Source: Eggerthellaceae bacterium
GTDB lineage: Bacteria; Actinomycetota; Coriobacteriia; Coriobacteriales; Eggerthellaceae
DNA length: 64,000 nucleotides
Reading direction: 5' to 3'
Assembly: GCA_022791455.1 (NCBI GenBank)
Contig: JAAVZC010000001.1
Location: forward strand, 248,001-312,000
In this document: positions 36,639 through 45,510 of the stretch, in pieces
How positions within the stretch are numbered: position 1 is the first letter of the stretch
How the letters are laid out: every line of letters starts with the position of its first letter
The notes under the pieces: model-generated
Database searches by the model: none
Told to the model about the DNA's origin: nothing
Seen by the model: the letters and a program-made list of their open reading frames with translations, nothing else
Position numbers and translations under genes: made by a program

Positions 36639-39600
36639 TCAGGCTGCATTGGGCTCGCCTTCGCCCTCCCTGCGCTTGCGGCCGCCGGCAATCAAGAAGA
36701 TGGCACCGCCTATGCCCATAAGGGCCAGGATCAGAAGCGCCACCGCCGGTGTGATGATGCTGGCATCGTTGCCCGGTTCGGCGATGGTTTCTGGAGCGTT
36801 GTCCCCGTTGGCGGTCATGGCTGTGCCGGCGTTAAAAGCCGAAAGGGGAGTGGCATTTTCGGGCAGCGCGGCCTCATCGTTCGCAGGCTTCGTCGCCGGG
36901 TCGGCAGGTGCGGCGGAGCGGCTCTCGTCATTAGCTGCAGTGTTGTTCCCGCCAGTGAGAGCCGAGCGGTTTTCGTTGCCGCGCATGGTGTCCGGGCGGT
37001 TCGGCGTGGTTTCGGCATCCTGGTTGTTGTCCGTGGGAGCCCCAGTTGCCTGCCCGGGGGTGGCGGGCGTGACAGGCTTGGGCAGTGCGCTGCTCGAGGC
37101 GCTCAGACAGAACAGGCGCCCGGAATCGTTTACGTAGTAGAAGCGGCCGTTAGCGAAGGCCACCGATGCCATCGAGTAGTTGTGCAGCCTGGCAGGCGGG
37201 TCGAAGAACAGCGTGGCCTGAGCATTGCCGGGGCGATAGCCGTACACGCCGCCGCCGGCCGTATATGTGCCGTTTTTGCCCAGAGCGCCGTTGCAGGTGA
37301 ACAGCACCAGAGGGCCCTGCGCATCGTTCACAACGAGGGGATGGCTCTTCACATCTCCCATGAGGGCTTGTCCATCGGCGGTCGTGACGAGGCGGGAGAC
37401 GGTCCAAGTTCCTAAATCGATGTCGGCCAGCACCCCGCCTTCGCCCTTGGCGCCGCCCACAAACAGGTGCCCACTCGCAAGAGCAGGGGTAGAAGTGGAG
37501 GAGTCGGCGAATTTAAGCTGCCGCACTTGGGTAAGCGCTCCAGTGGGGATGAAGGCAATTTGATGCAGGACGCCGTCGGTGGTGACCACGTAGGCGAACT
37601 GGCCGTCGCTCACCACGGTGGAACGGGAAGCGCAGCCAAGGTTCAAGGTGGCAGTAGGAGCGCCCGTGGCGGAGTTCGCCGGAATGGCCGAGAGTATGCC
37701 GTTGTCGCCTACCACCAGCAGGTGGCTTGCCAGCATTGCGGCTCCAGCCCAGTAATAGCCGGCCTGCGGCTGGAATGTTTGCCAGCGCACGGCTCCGTTT
37801 TGAACGTTTACGCATATGGCATACCCGTTGTACGTGCTGCTCCAGTCGGCGTTTGCGGTGAAAGCGTACAGGTAGCCATCCGCCACGGTAAGCGTCGAAA
37901 GCGATTGCTGGTCAAGGTCGAGCGCTTGGGTGATCCACTTCGTTTGCAGAGTAAGAGCGGAAAAGGCCTGAAGACGCCCGTTCCTAAGCGGCACGATCAC
38001 CATTCCTGCGGTGTAGACGGGACGGCAGCCGTAAGCAGTTTCCGCCGCCAGGTTCGCTTCTCCGACCACGCGCCCGGTGGCAGCGTCCAGCTGAAGCAGG
38101 CGGCTGCCGGTGGCGAAGAACACGAAACCGCCGGCAATCACCGGCTCGCCCCAAGAAGCGAAGCCGCCTTGGGCATAGTCGAACGTCCAGGCGCCGGTCA
38201 GGCTGTTGGCGGTTTCGGCCAAGGTGATGCCACCGTTGGCCGCGGCACCGAAATTGCTCCAGTCGCCTTCCCGGTCCGCAACGGGGGCGTTGGGATCCAC
38301 GGAGATTTCCGGTGCCAGCGCCGTGCCTGCCGCAGGCACGTACACCAGTTCAAGCTTGTCTCCTGCCTGGGGGAAGTAGGCTCCAAGCCCCACCGAGGAG
38401 TCCTGACCGTTCACGCGGAAGTGCCACCAAGACCCATCCACGGAATAGCCGTCGGTTTTCAGCGTTTCGCCGGTGGGGGAGGTGATGGAGTCCAGGAACC
38501 CATGCTGGTAGTCGTAGTCGCACCCGGCCGCGATCAAAGCCTTCTGGAAGAAATCCCAGGCACAGTTGCCGGAAGCGTCATCCAGAGAGTATTCGCGCAA
38601 AGTTACCCACGGGGTTTCGACGTAGTGGGCCGCATCTCCCTCAACGGCCTGGGCACCAATCACGGAGACGGTAACCGCATTGGCCAGAGGCTTGCTGCCT
38701 GCATCGGGGTCCGCTTCGCCCAACGTGCCCTTCACCGTGAACGTGGTTTCCAGTTGCTGGCGGTACAGCTGCGCCAGCAGGGGACCGATTTCGGGATGAT
38801 TGCGATAGCGTTCCTGCTCGTAGTAGTCGGCGAACTTCTCTGACGACAGGCAGGCGGTGACGGTCACGCGCGCATCGTAGTCGGGGCAGGTGACCAGCAG
38901 GTTCTCATGGGTCACTACGTTGGGGTTGGAGGACTGGAAGTAATGGTTGTTGTCGGGCACGTCGCCCAAGGTCACCAGCTGCCAGGTAAGGCCGCCCGGG
39001 ATTTCCGTGGCTTCCGCATGGGTGCGAATCCAGCGAAGGGTGCCGTTTTCGCCCCACGCCACTTTTTCGAAGCCCTCCAGGTTGTCGGTGACGGCGGTGC
39101 CGGATTGGCCGTTGGAGATGCCGCTGAAGAACTGGGACTTTGCCGCGTTCATGAGGGCGATCTCGTCTTCGAGGGCGCGGCGGTCGAGCGCGGGCACCGT
39201 TACTTGGTAGATGACCTCGGCGTAAACGCTCGGGCGCTGGCGCTCGTACACGCGCACCGTGAGAGTGGCGGTGGCGTCGCCGCCGATGGGCTGGAACACG
39301 TTTACGCGGTAGCCATTGATGGCAAGGACATCCTCATTGCTGCTGGTGGCGGTAAAGCCGTACTTGTCGTTCACGCCGAAACCGCCCAGCTTCAGCTGGT
39401 CGGAGGTGGGGAGCACGAAGTCGTCGGCAGTGGCGAGGGTGCGCTCGCAAACCTGGGTTAGCGCGGTGGTGCGGGCCGGGTTCCACAGCTGATAGCGGTC
39501 TTCCAGCTTCTGCCGCAGGATCTGCTGGTCGGACAGTCCCGGCACCCAGCCCTCTTCCCGCAGGTTGAAGGAGTAGGCTTTAGTGAGCGAGGCGACGGTG

Positions 39601-42600
39601 CTTCCAGCCTTGAACGTGAAGGTGCCGGTGAGGGAAATGGCGCGGTCGGTGAAGGGGCGGTTGGCGATGACGCCCTCGTCAGTGACATAGTAGTTGTCAA
39701 AGCCGGAAGTGCTCCACGCGGCGGTGACAAAGGGGGAGCTGATGGCGGTGGGGCTGCCGTCGGCGTCAATGTGGCTGGTGGGCAGGCGAAGGTCTTGGGT
39801 CACGGAATCGGCCGAATCTCCTTCGGCGAACATGGTGGCGCCTGCCGCCGCAGCGGTTGGCTCGAGGATTTCCTTCTGGATGCGCGTGATGTCCCAGCCC
39901 AAGGTCACCGGTGTGTTAGGCGACCATTCTTGGACGGCATCGCCGCAGCGCAATTCGAAGACCACGTTGAAGGAAGCGCTGTTGGCTTCAAGCACTTCGT
40001 CGCCTGCGGAAGGATTGTAGAAGAAGTAGGAGATGGCGCCGTTGTTACTGCTGTCGGTGCAAAGCGCGGCGTAGTCGCCGTTTTCGATGGCCTCCGCTTT
40101 TGCCAGGCGCAAGGTGATGCCGGTAATATCCAGGTTCTGCTGCTTTGCCAGGGCCATCAGCTTTTTCTGGGCGAGTGCAGTGAGGTTCGCGTCCTTCGGG
40201 CTTTCCGGCTGAAGGGTCCAGCCGTTGGTGGCGGCGTCCCGCAGAAGCTGTGTGGCTTGGGCCAGGGTAGCCTCGTTGAGCTGCAGGTCGGTGGGACCCA
40301 CAACTCCCACGGTGTGCACGTAGGTGCCTCCCTGGGTGCGAGCGGAAACTTGCAGGAAGCTGTTGCGCAGGTCAGCCGTGGGGATGAATATATTTCCGGT
40401 AGCCCCCTCGATGGGCTCGAACGTGCCCTCGACGCCCGTGGGGGAGGCCAGCCACTGCCACGCCACCTGGCTTGAGTCGATGTTGTAGAAGTAATAGGTG
40501 CCGTATTTCGCTTGAGCGGTGAGAGTTTCTCCCGCTTCGCAAGTGCCGGCAATTTCGATCACCGTGGGCTTGGAGGAGGCGAGATACTTGAAGGGCACGG
40601 CCTCTGAGGTGAAGGAAACGGGGCTGCCGCCGGCGTCGGTTCCCGTTGCGGTTACGCGCAGGAACTTCGCGCTGCTGGAAGAGCACTTCAGCATGGCGGC
40701 CGTACCGCCGCTGTAGCTGGCGACCTTTGTCCACGTGGTGCCGTTTGCGGAGTATTCCCACTGGTAGGTGACATCGGTGGGCATCCGTCCATTCGCGCCG
40801 CTCGCAACGGCGGTCAGGGTTTGGCCGGATTCGCCCACGCCCTCCACGGCAACGCCCGTCAGCGCTACGGGGACGGGGTACACTCTCGGCTGCCACGTAA
40901 GGGTGTAGCTGGAGCCTCCCTTTTTCACTGTGGCGTTCACGGTCACGGCGGTGGTCTTGTCCAGCGGCAAGGTGACAATGCCGTCTAGGCCGATGATGGA
41001 TTCATCGCTGCTGCGGGTCCAGGTAATGACGGAGCCGTTGACCCCTACCGTGGGAAACTCCAGGTCGCAGGGCTCGTAGATGTCGGCATAGGCGGTCTTG
41101 TAATGGGCTTGCAGCAATTGGAAGTCGGTCCAGGCGCACAGATAGTCCGAGAACGTAATGGGCGCGCTGGTGGCCGAGCGGGCACTGCTCCCGTCTTCGC
41201 CGATAGCCACCACGCGCACCAGCCAGCCCTTCCAAGCGTCCGGAGCGCTGGCCTGGTAGCTGTTGGGGATGGAGTAGCTGCTCTTCGTGGCGCCGCTGAT
41301 GGGCTCCCATTCGCCGGCATCTGCGGCGGCAGCGCTCTTGGCCACTTCCCATTGGTAGGAAACATTCGTGGCTGGTTTGCCATTCGTGCCCAGCGCTTGG
41401 GCGGCAAGGGCAGTGCCGGTGACGAGGGCCTCGGAAATGTCGGCGCCGTTCGTTGCGGCGAACGTGACGCTGCTTACCGGGTTGGCGGCGGGATGCACCT
41501 TGATGGAGAAGGTTTTGGTGGTGCGCGCATCGCCCAGGGCAAGGGTGGCGGTGAGGGTGACGGAAACAGCCGTCTCGGTTTCAGGAAGCGTGACCGTGCC
41601 ATCGGGAGCGATGACTGCCTCGTTGCTGGAGGCCCACGTGATGGAGGCGCCGTTCAGGCCATCGGCGGGCAGCGCCAAGGGGCTCGCCTCGGCAACGTTG
41701 TCCTGGGTGATGTCTTGGGTGTCCAAGGCGAGGGCATCTTTGGCTTCCGCAACCAAGAACGCGTTGGACTTCGCAATGGGGCCGATGATGTTCGAATCGG
41801 CTGACGAGCCGCCATCTGCCGTTACCGATGCGCGGACGAATTTGCCCACCAGCGAGCTGTCTTGAGGGATGGGGAAGGTGGAGGCACTGGTGGCGCTGGT
41901 GAGGGCTTCCCACGGTCCCTCGGCGCTGTCGGCCATTTCCCAAGCAAAGGTGGCCCCCGAGGCCTCCATGCCGTTTGCGCCCAGGGCCTGAGCCCGTAAA
42001 GTGGCACCGGTTTCGGGCGTGCCTGCAAGGATGAGTGTCGCAACGGGCACTTGGTAGAACGAGCAGTTGGTGAGCTTGAGGGTGTACGTGGCGTTGTAGC
42101 CGGTCATCCAATAGCCGATGTCCGACTGTGTTTTGGTGGGGGTAAGCGTTTTCGTGGTCTGGCAGTTGGTCAGCACGGTGTAGCCGCTGCTCAGCTGCGC
42201 ATAGCCCACCATGCCGCCAGCACCCCTAGTGGCGGAGATGGAGCCGGTGTTGACGCAGTCGGTGCAGGTGCCCTTCTTTGAGGAGCTTCCCGAGTAGCCC
42301 ACCATGCCGCCGGCATAACCCAGATACGAGGCGCTGATGGCGATAGAGCCGCTGTTGACGCAGCCGGAGATAAGGCCGGTGTTGCTTCCGGCCACCGCCC
42401 CGAAGTAATTGGCCGAACCGGTCACCGAAGCAAGGTTGGTGCAGTTCTCGATGGTGCCGGTATTGGTCCCCGTAAGCACGCCCTGCTTATAGCTAGATCC
42501 GTAGCCTCCGGTGGTGGTCACGCTGCCGGCAATAGTAAGGTTTTTGATGGTCCCGCTGTTGGTGGCGAAAAGCCCCTTGTCTCCCGAGGCCAGCTTGAGG

Positions 42601-43208
42601 GCGACGGTGAGGGTGTGGCCGCTGCCATCGAAGACGCCCGAGAAGGAGGTTTTCGAAAGGCTGGGATAGGCGGACAGGTCGAAGTCGCCGCAGAGCTTGG
42701 CGGAGACGGAGGAGCCGGCGGTTTGGAAGAACCACAGCACGTCCTCTTCGCTCGTCAGTTGGTAAACTCCCTCGTCGTCTTGCTCGGGGGTTGCGGCCAT
42801 GGCCGCGGGCTCGGAGAGAGCGATGACTTCCGCTGCTGTGGAATCAAGGGTTGGGGTTGCTACCGGATTCTCATCGGGGAGGCTGAATGCGGACTCGTCA
42901 GCTTCGTTTGCGTCTCGTGCCTGATCGGCGTTCTCGGCTTCATGCACTGAGGCTTCCGAGGCATCGTCTGCCGGTTCGGTTTCGGCTATCGCATCTGATT
43001 CCAGGGAATCGCCCTCCGCTTCGGGGGCGTCTTGCTGCGCCGCTGCGTTCACCTCCTGGGCGGCATCGGCCTCTTCGCCAGCCTCATTGCCCCACGCCTG
43101 CGTGGGGACAAAGGAAAGCGCAAGGGCTAAGCTGAGGAACAAGGAGAGAACGGTGCGCGGGAAATGCGCGAATGCGCCCATGTGGGGCGCGCGGGTTTGT
43201 CCGGCCAT
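36639..43208 (-). CDS. Giant secreted surface protein: GLUG, Ig-like, DUF4430 and beta-propeller domains
   Basis: 2189 residues. A signal peptide (TVLSLFLSLALALSFVPTQAWG) is followed by an acidic linker to about residue 120. Glycine-rich GLUG-like repeats span about 185-340 (GTNTGTIENCTN, GGMVGYSGSSSK). Several Ig-like repeats span 380-960, including two of the atrophied bacterial Ig type (ITWASSNEAVIAPDGTVTLP and ITWTRSSDESIIGLDGIVTL). More beta-rich modules run to 1500. A DUF4430 domain covers about 1505-1625 (GSWWHFRVNGQDSSVGLGAY) and a PQQ-like propeller about 1660-2040 (RLLQLDAATGRVVGEANLAA). A low-complexity linker and C-terminal helix (ALLILALMGIGGAIFLIAGG) with RKRR anchor it. No LPxTG was found. 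Riboswitch control suggests a role in capturing cobalamin or related corrinoids. Confidence 0.85.
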   Translation of the reverse strand: MAGQTRAPHMGAFAHFPRTVLSLFLSLALALSFVPTQAWGNEAGEEADAAQEVNAAAQQDAPEAEGDSLESDAIAETEPADDASEASVHEAENADQARDANEADESAFSLPDENPVATPTLDSTAAEVIALSEPAAMAATPEQDDEGVYQLTSEEDVLWFFQTAGSSVSAKLCGDFDLSAYPSLSKTSFSGVFDGSGHTLTVALKLASGDKGLFATNSGTIKNLTIAGSVTTTGGYGSSYKQGVLTGTNTGTIENCTNLASVTGSANYFGAVAGSNTGLISGCVNSGSIAISASYLGYAGGMVGYSGSSSKKGTCTDCVNTGSISATRGAGGMVGYAQLSSGYTVLTNCQTTKTLTPTKTQSDIGYWMTGYNATYTLKLTNCSFYQVPVATLILAGTPETGATLRAQALGANGMEASGATFAWEMADSAEGPWEALTSATSASTFPIPQDSSLVGKFVRASVTADGGSSADSNIIGPIAKSNAFLVAEAKDALALDTQDITQDNVAEASPLALPADGLNGASITWASSNEAVIAPDGTVTLPETETAVSVTLTATLALGDARTTKTFSIKVHPAANPVSSVTFAATNGADISEALVTGTALAAQALGTNGKPATNVSYQWEVAKSAAAADAGEWEPISGATKSSYSIPNSYQASAPDAWKGWLVRVVAIGEDGSSARSATSAPITFSDYLCAWTDFQLLQAHYKTAYADIYEPCDLEFPTVGVNGSVITWTRSSDESIIGLDGIVTLPLDKTTAVTVNATVKKGGSSYTLTWQPRVYPVPVALTGVAVEGVGESGQTLTAVASGANGRMPTDVTYQWEYSANGTTWTKVASYSGGTAAMLKCSSSSAKFLRVTATGTDAGGSPVSFTSEAVPFKYLASSKPTVIEIAGTCEAGETLTAQAKYGTYYFYNIDSSQVAWQWLASPTGVEGTFEPIEGATGNIFIPTADLRNSFLQVSARTQGGTYVHTVGVVGPTDLQLNEATLAQATQLLRDAATNGWTLQPESPKDANLTALAQKKLMALAKQQNLDITGITLRLAKAEAIENGDYAALCTDSSNNGAISYFFYNPSAGDEVLEANSASFNVVFELRCGDAVQEWSPNTPVTLGWDITRIQKEILEPTAAAAGATMFAEGDSADSVTQDLRLPTSHIDADGSPTAISSPFVTAAWSTSGFDNYYVTDEGVIANRPFTDRAISLTGTFTFKAGSTVASLTKAYSFNLREEGWVPGLSDQQILRQKLEDRYQLWNPARTTALTQVCERTLATADDFVLPTSDQLKLGGFGVNDKYGFTATSSNEDVLAINGYRVNVFQPIGGDATATLTVRVYERQRPSVYAEVIYQVTVPALDRRALEDEIALMNAAKSQFFSGISNGQSGTAVTDNLEGFEKVAWGENGTLRWIRTHAEATEIPGGLTWQLVTLGDVPDNNHYFQSSNPNVVTHENLLVTCPDYDARVTVTACLSSEKFADYYEQERYRNHPEIGPLLAQLYRQQLETTFTVKGTLGEADPDAGSKPLANAVTVSVIGAQAVEGDAAHYVETPWVTLREYSLDDASGNCAWDFFQKALIAAGCDYDYQHGFLDSITSPTGETLKTDGYSVDGSWWHFRVNGQDSSVGLGAYFPQAGDKLELVYVPAAGTALAPEISVDPNAPVADREGDWSNFGAAANGGITLAETANSLTGAWTFDYAQGGFASWGEPVIAGGFVFFATGSRLLQLDAATGRVVGEANLAAETAYGCRPVYTAGMVIVPLRNGRLQAFSALTLQTKWITQALDLDQQSLSTLTVADGYLYAFTANADWSSTYNGYAICVNVQNGAVRWQTFQPQAGYYWAGAAMLASHLLVVGDNGILSAIPANSATGAPTATLNLGCASRSTVVSDGQFAYVVTTDGVLHQIAFIPTGALTQVRQLKFADSSTSTPALASGHLFVGGAKGEGGVLADIDLGTWTVSRLVTTADGQALMGDVKSHPLVVNDAQGPLVLFTCNGALGKNGTYTAGGGVYGYRPGNAQATLFFDPPARLHNYSMASVAFANGRFYYVNDSGRLFCLSASSSALPKPVTPATPGQATGAPTDNNQDAETTPNRPDTMRGNENRSALTGGNNTAANDESRSAAPADPATKPANDEAALPENATPLSAFNAGTAMTANGDNAPETIAEPGNDASIITPAVALLILALMGIGGAIFLIAGGRKRREGEGEPNAA

Positions 43209-43239
43209 GCGGAAACCACCTACTTCCAGGGCTATGTCG

Positions 43240-43440
43240 CGATGAGCAGGTATTCCGACTTCGCTTCACCTGGAATGTTTGGCGCGCAACCGCCAGCGCA
43301 ATCGGCGCGTTGCCAGCGGCCCCTCCTTTGGGCCACTTGTCCGCACGACTGCAGCAAAAACATTCCATCGGCTCTTACGGTTCCTGGTAGAGCGGAGGAT
43401 TTGCACCCCCATTCCCCTCAGCCAAGTGACCCTTGTCGCC
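43240..43440 (-). ncRNA. Cobalamin riboswitch
   Basis: Reading the minus strand: GGTCACTTGGCTGAGGGGAA, then GGGTGCAAATCCTCC, then GCTCTACCAGGAACCGTAAG. A long variable arm closed by GGAATGTTT / AAACATTCC follows, and finally AAGTCGGAATACCTGCT. These match in order the conserved blocks of the cobalamin aptamer (GGCT-A-GGGAA, GGTGCAAATCC, C-CTGTAA variant, AGTCGGA-ACCTGC). It ends about 30 bases before the ATG of the giant surface protein. ACCTGCT can pair with AGTAGGT just before the start, which would hide the ribosome site, so control is probably at translation. A TACAAT box lies upstream on this strand at 43485-43490. Confidence 0.85.
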
Positions 43441-43525
43441 CGACCGGCGCACTGCCTGCGCAACCCATCAATGCCAATGCCCCGATTGTACCACCGCCCG
43501 GCTATTCCGCTTCTTGGACCCCCGC

Positions 43526-43641
43526 GTCATCTCGACCGGAGGCCCGGAGGGCCGGAGTGGAGAGATCTTTACGACCCTGGAAACGTTGCGAGGGTCGCGA
43601 AGATCCTTCGACTCCGCGCTTCGCGCTCCGCTCAGGATGAC
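43526..43641. repeat. 116-bp inverted-repeat element, GTCATC...GATGAC, copy A
   Basis: Begins GTCATCTCGACCGGAGG, passes GGAGTGGAGAGATCTTTACG, has a 14-bp centre between ACCC and GGGTCGCGAAGATCC, then CTTCGACTCCGCGCTTCGCG and ends CTCAGGATGAC. The left arm is of the CTCGACC type and the right arm of the CCTGAGC type. It is the same length as the copy at 49287 and lies at the same place relative to the next regulator. Confidence 0.88.
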
Positions 43642-43674
43642 AAAGGGCGTTGGATCAGCGCACCGACCAGGCGG

Positions 43675-45234
43675 TTATTCCGCTTCCTGCACCAGGTCGA
43701 TGAGTTCTTGTTGGGAGTGGACGCCGGTTTTTTGGTAGATGTGCTGGCGATGGGTGCTCACGGTGGACTTCGACACGAACAGCTGGTCTTGGATGTAAGC
43801 CAAATTGCGTCCCTTCGCCAGCATCATCATGATCTCGCTCTCCCGCTCCGTGAGGTCGTAGCGCTTGGCCACCAGCTCACATTTGCTGCGGAAGCGCGCC
43901 TGCACGCGGGTGGGAACGATGGCCATGATGCGGCCGAGGTCTCCTTCCGAAAACACGAAGGACATCACGATCAGCAGCGAGAAGATGCCTGCCAGCATGG
44001 CGATAAAGGCGGACTGTACCGAGAGTCCCAAGGTGGACAGAAGCGCGCGGCCGCTCACGAGCCCCACGAGGGGGCCCAAGGCCCAGGCAGCGCGGATGGC
44101 CGCGAACCCGGCAATAGTGGCAGAAGGGTACGAGGCGCAGATGCAAGCGCTCAACACCCAGACGAACATGCCGAACGCTCCATAGGCGGCGGAGCTGATG
44201 GCGAGGGGGATGTAGGAATCTACTCCGGGGAAAATGAGCGGTAGCGGAAGCAGCAAAATGCCCATGGCCAGAATGATGCAGATGACGAAGTAGCAGTCCT
44301 TCGCCATGCGCTCGGTGCGGCGGGTGATAAGCAGCAGCGCCAGCGCCACAACCAAGATGGTGGCGATCAGCGAATCGGCCGCCTTGAACCCCGCGTAGGC
44401 GTACTGCCCCGCGCTCACAAGATCCATCTGCACATACAAGGTGCGCACGCCTTCGCTCGCGAAGCCGACGAGGGCGGAGGCCAGCGCGATGCGCATAATC
44501 AGGTTCCGCCACGAGGCCTTCTCGTGGGCGTCCTCAATGGGTTTGGGCTGGCAGCGAAGGATGGCGGCCCCGAAGGCGCGCGGAAATCCCCCTTGGGAAA
44601 ACGCGTCATCGGTTGGAGAAGAGCCCAGGCCGTTCTGCAATGGGGCCCGCATGCTTCCAAGCGCAAGGAAGAGGGCACTCAGCAGGGGGCATCCCATGGC
44701 AACCCCGAGGGCGGCAGGGGCGGGAAGCGCGTTGAAGGCCAAGAACAACAGCGATGAAAGAATGGTTCCGGCTGCGGCCGCCACCACACGTCCTCGCAAG
44801 GTGAGCTGGGTGAACACCATGCCGAAGTACAGGAGATACAGGCCCGAGAAAAATCCGGAAAGAACGCCAGCCAAGACCATGATCAGCTGATGCAACTGGC
44901 TGCCGGTGGGATCGCCCAGCGGCATAAAGGCGGTGGTGATGGCCATGCCAACGGCCATGGCAATAAAGGTGGGGAAGTGGGCCAACACTACCCAGGTGCG
45001 CTTCTGGAAAAGCGACGCGACCAGCAGGGTAATGCACACGCTGATGATAGAGATGAGGTACACGCCGTCCAGTACGGGCTCGGCACCGGGTCCTTCGGCC
45101 GCACTGCCATAGAGCGTGAGGCTCTTGAAGGCCATGCTCACCCATGCGGAATTAAACCCAAGGCCCAAACCGACCAACAGCTCGGGGCCAATGCCGTTGG
45201 CACGGTGAGTTGATTTGGCGATCGGTGCGGCCAT
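43675..45234 (-). CDS. Multi-pass membrane LuxR-type regulator (module A)
   Basis: 519 residues. About 12 hydrophobic helices fill residues 15-430, opening GPELLVGLGLGFNSAWVSMA. The C-terminal HTH reads YDLTERESEIMMMLAKGRNL and SKSTVSTHRQHIYQKTGVHS. The ATG at 45234 follows GAGGGGAG. It is clearly similar along its length to the 49436 regulator. It is divergent from the enzyme gene at 45511 with a 276-bp shared control region. In gut Eggerthellaceae such regulators switch on the neighbouring dehydroxylase when its substrate is present, so the same is likely here. Confidence 0.85.
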   Translation of the reverse strand: MAAPIAKSTHRANGIGPELLVGLGLGFNSAWVSMAFKSLTLYGSAAEGPGAEPVLDGVYLISIISVCITLLVASLFQKRTWVVLAHFPTFIAMAVGMAITTAFMPLGDPTGSQLHQLIMVLAGVLSGFFSGLYLLYFGMVFTQLTLRGRVVAAAAGTILSSLLFLAFNALPAPAALGVAMGCPLLSALFLALGSMRAPLQNGLGSSPTDDAFSQGGFPRAFGAAILRCQPKPIEDAHEKASWRNLIMRIALASALVGFASEGVRTLYVQMDLVSAGQYAYAGFKAADSLIATILVVALALLLITRRTERMAKDCYFVICIILAMGILLLPLPLIFPGVDSYIPLAISSAAYGAFGMFVWVLSACICASYPSATIAGFAAIRAAWALGPLVGLVSGRALLSTLGLSVQSAFIAMLAGIFSLLIVMSFVFSEGDLGRIMAIVPTRVQARFRSKCELVAKRYDLTERESEIMMMLAKGRNLAYIQDQLFVSKSTVSTHRQHIYQKTGVHSQQELIDLVQEAE

Positions 45235-45510
45235 GCAAGCACTCCCCTCAAAATGATGCAAACGCTGTTCATTATAAATTGGACCATGGGCCGGCGGTAG
45301 CGAAAACGAGCGGTCTCGAGAAGGAGAGCAACAAATTGCCTGATCAGGGCACTCATGCTCCTAGCATGAAATTGCGAAGAGGGAATTTCCCCTTCCTAAG
45401 ATGACCGCGGTTTCGCCCAAACCCATCTCCCGACACGATGTTTTCGAAACGGCAACGGCATATCTTCGCCTTGTTCTTCTTAAAGGGAGAAGAAATCGAG
45501 AGGAGGAAAT
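45235..45510. promoter_or_regulatory. Divergent control region, module A
   Basis: Contains the 10-bp palindrome CCTGATCAGG (45339-45348), the palindrome GGGAATTTCCC (about 45383), and a leader hairpin TTCTTCT-TAAAGGG-AGAAGAA at 45474-45494 just before the enzyme ribosome site (GAGAGGAGG). TGATCA also occurs at 51117 in module B, and the leader hairpin is repeated there exactly. Confidence 0.5.

Noticed and set aside
36639-43208. LPxTG sortase anchor on the giant surface protein
   Set aside because: A C-terminal helix and RKRR tail are present, but no LPxTG-like motif precedes them.
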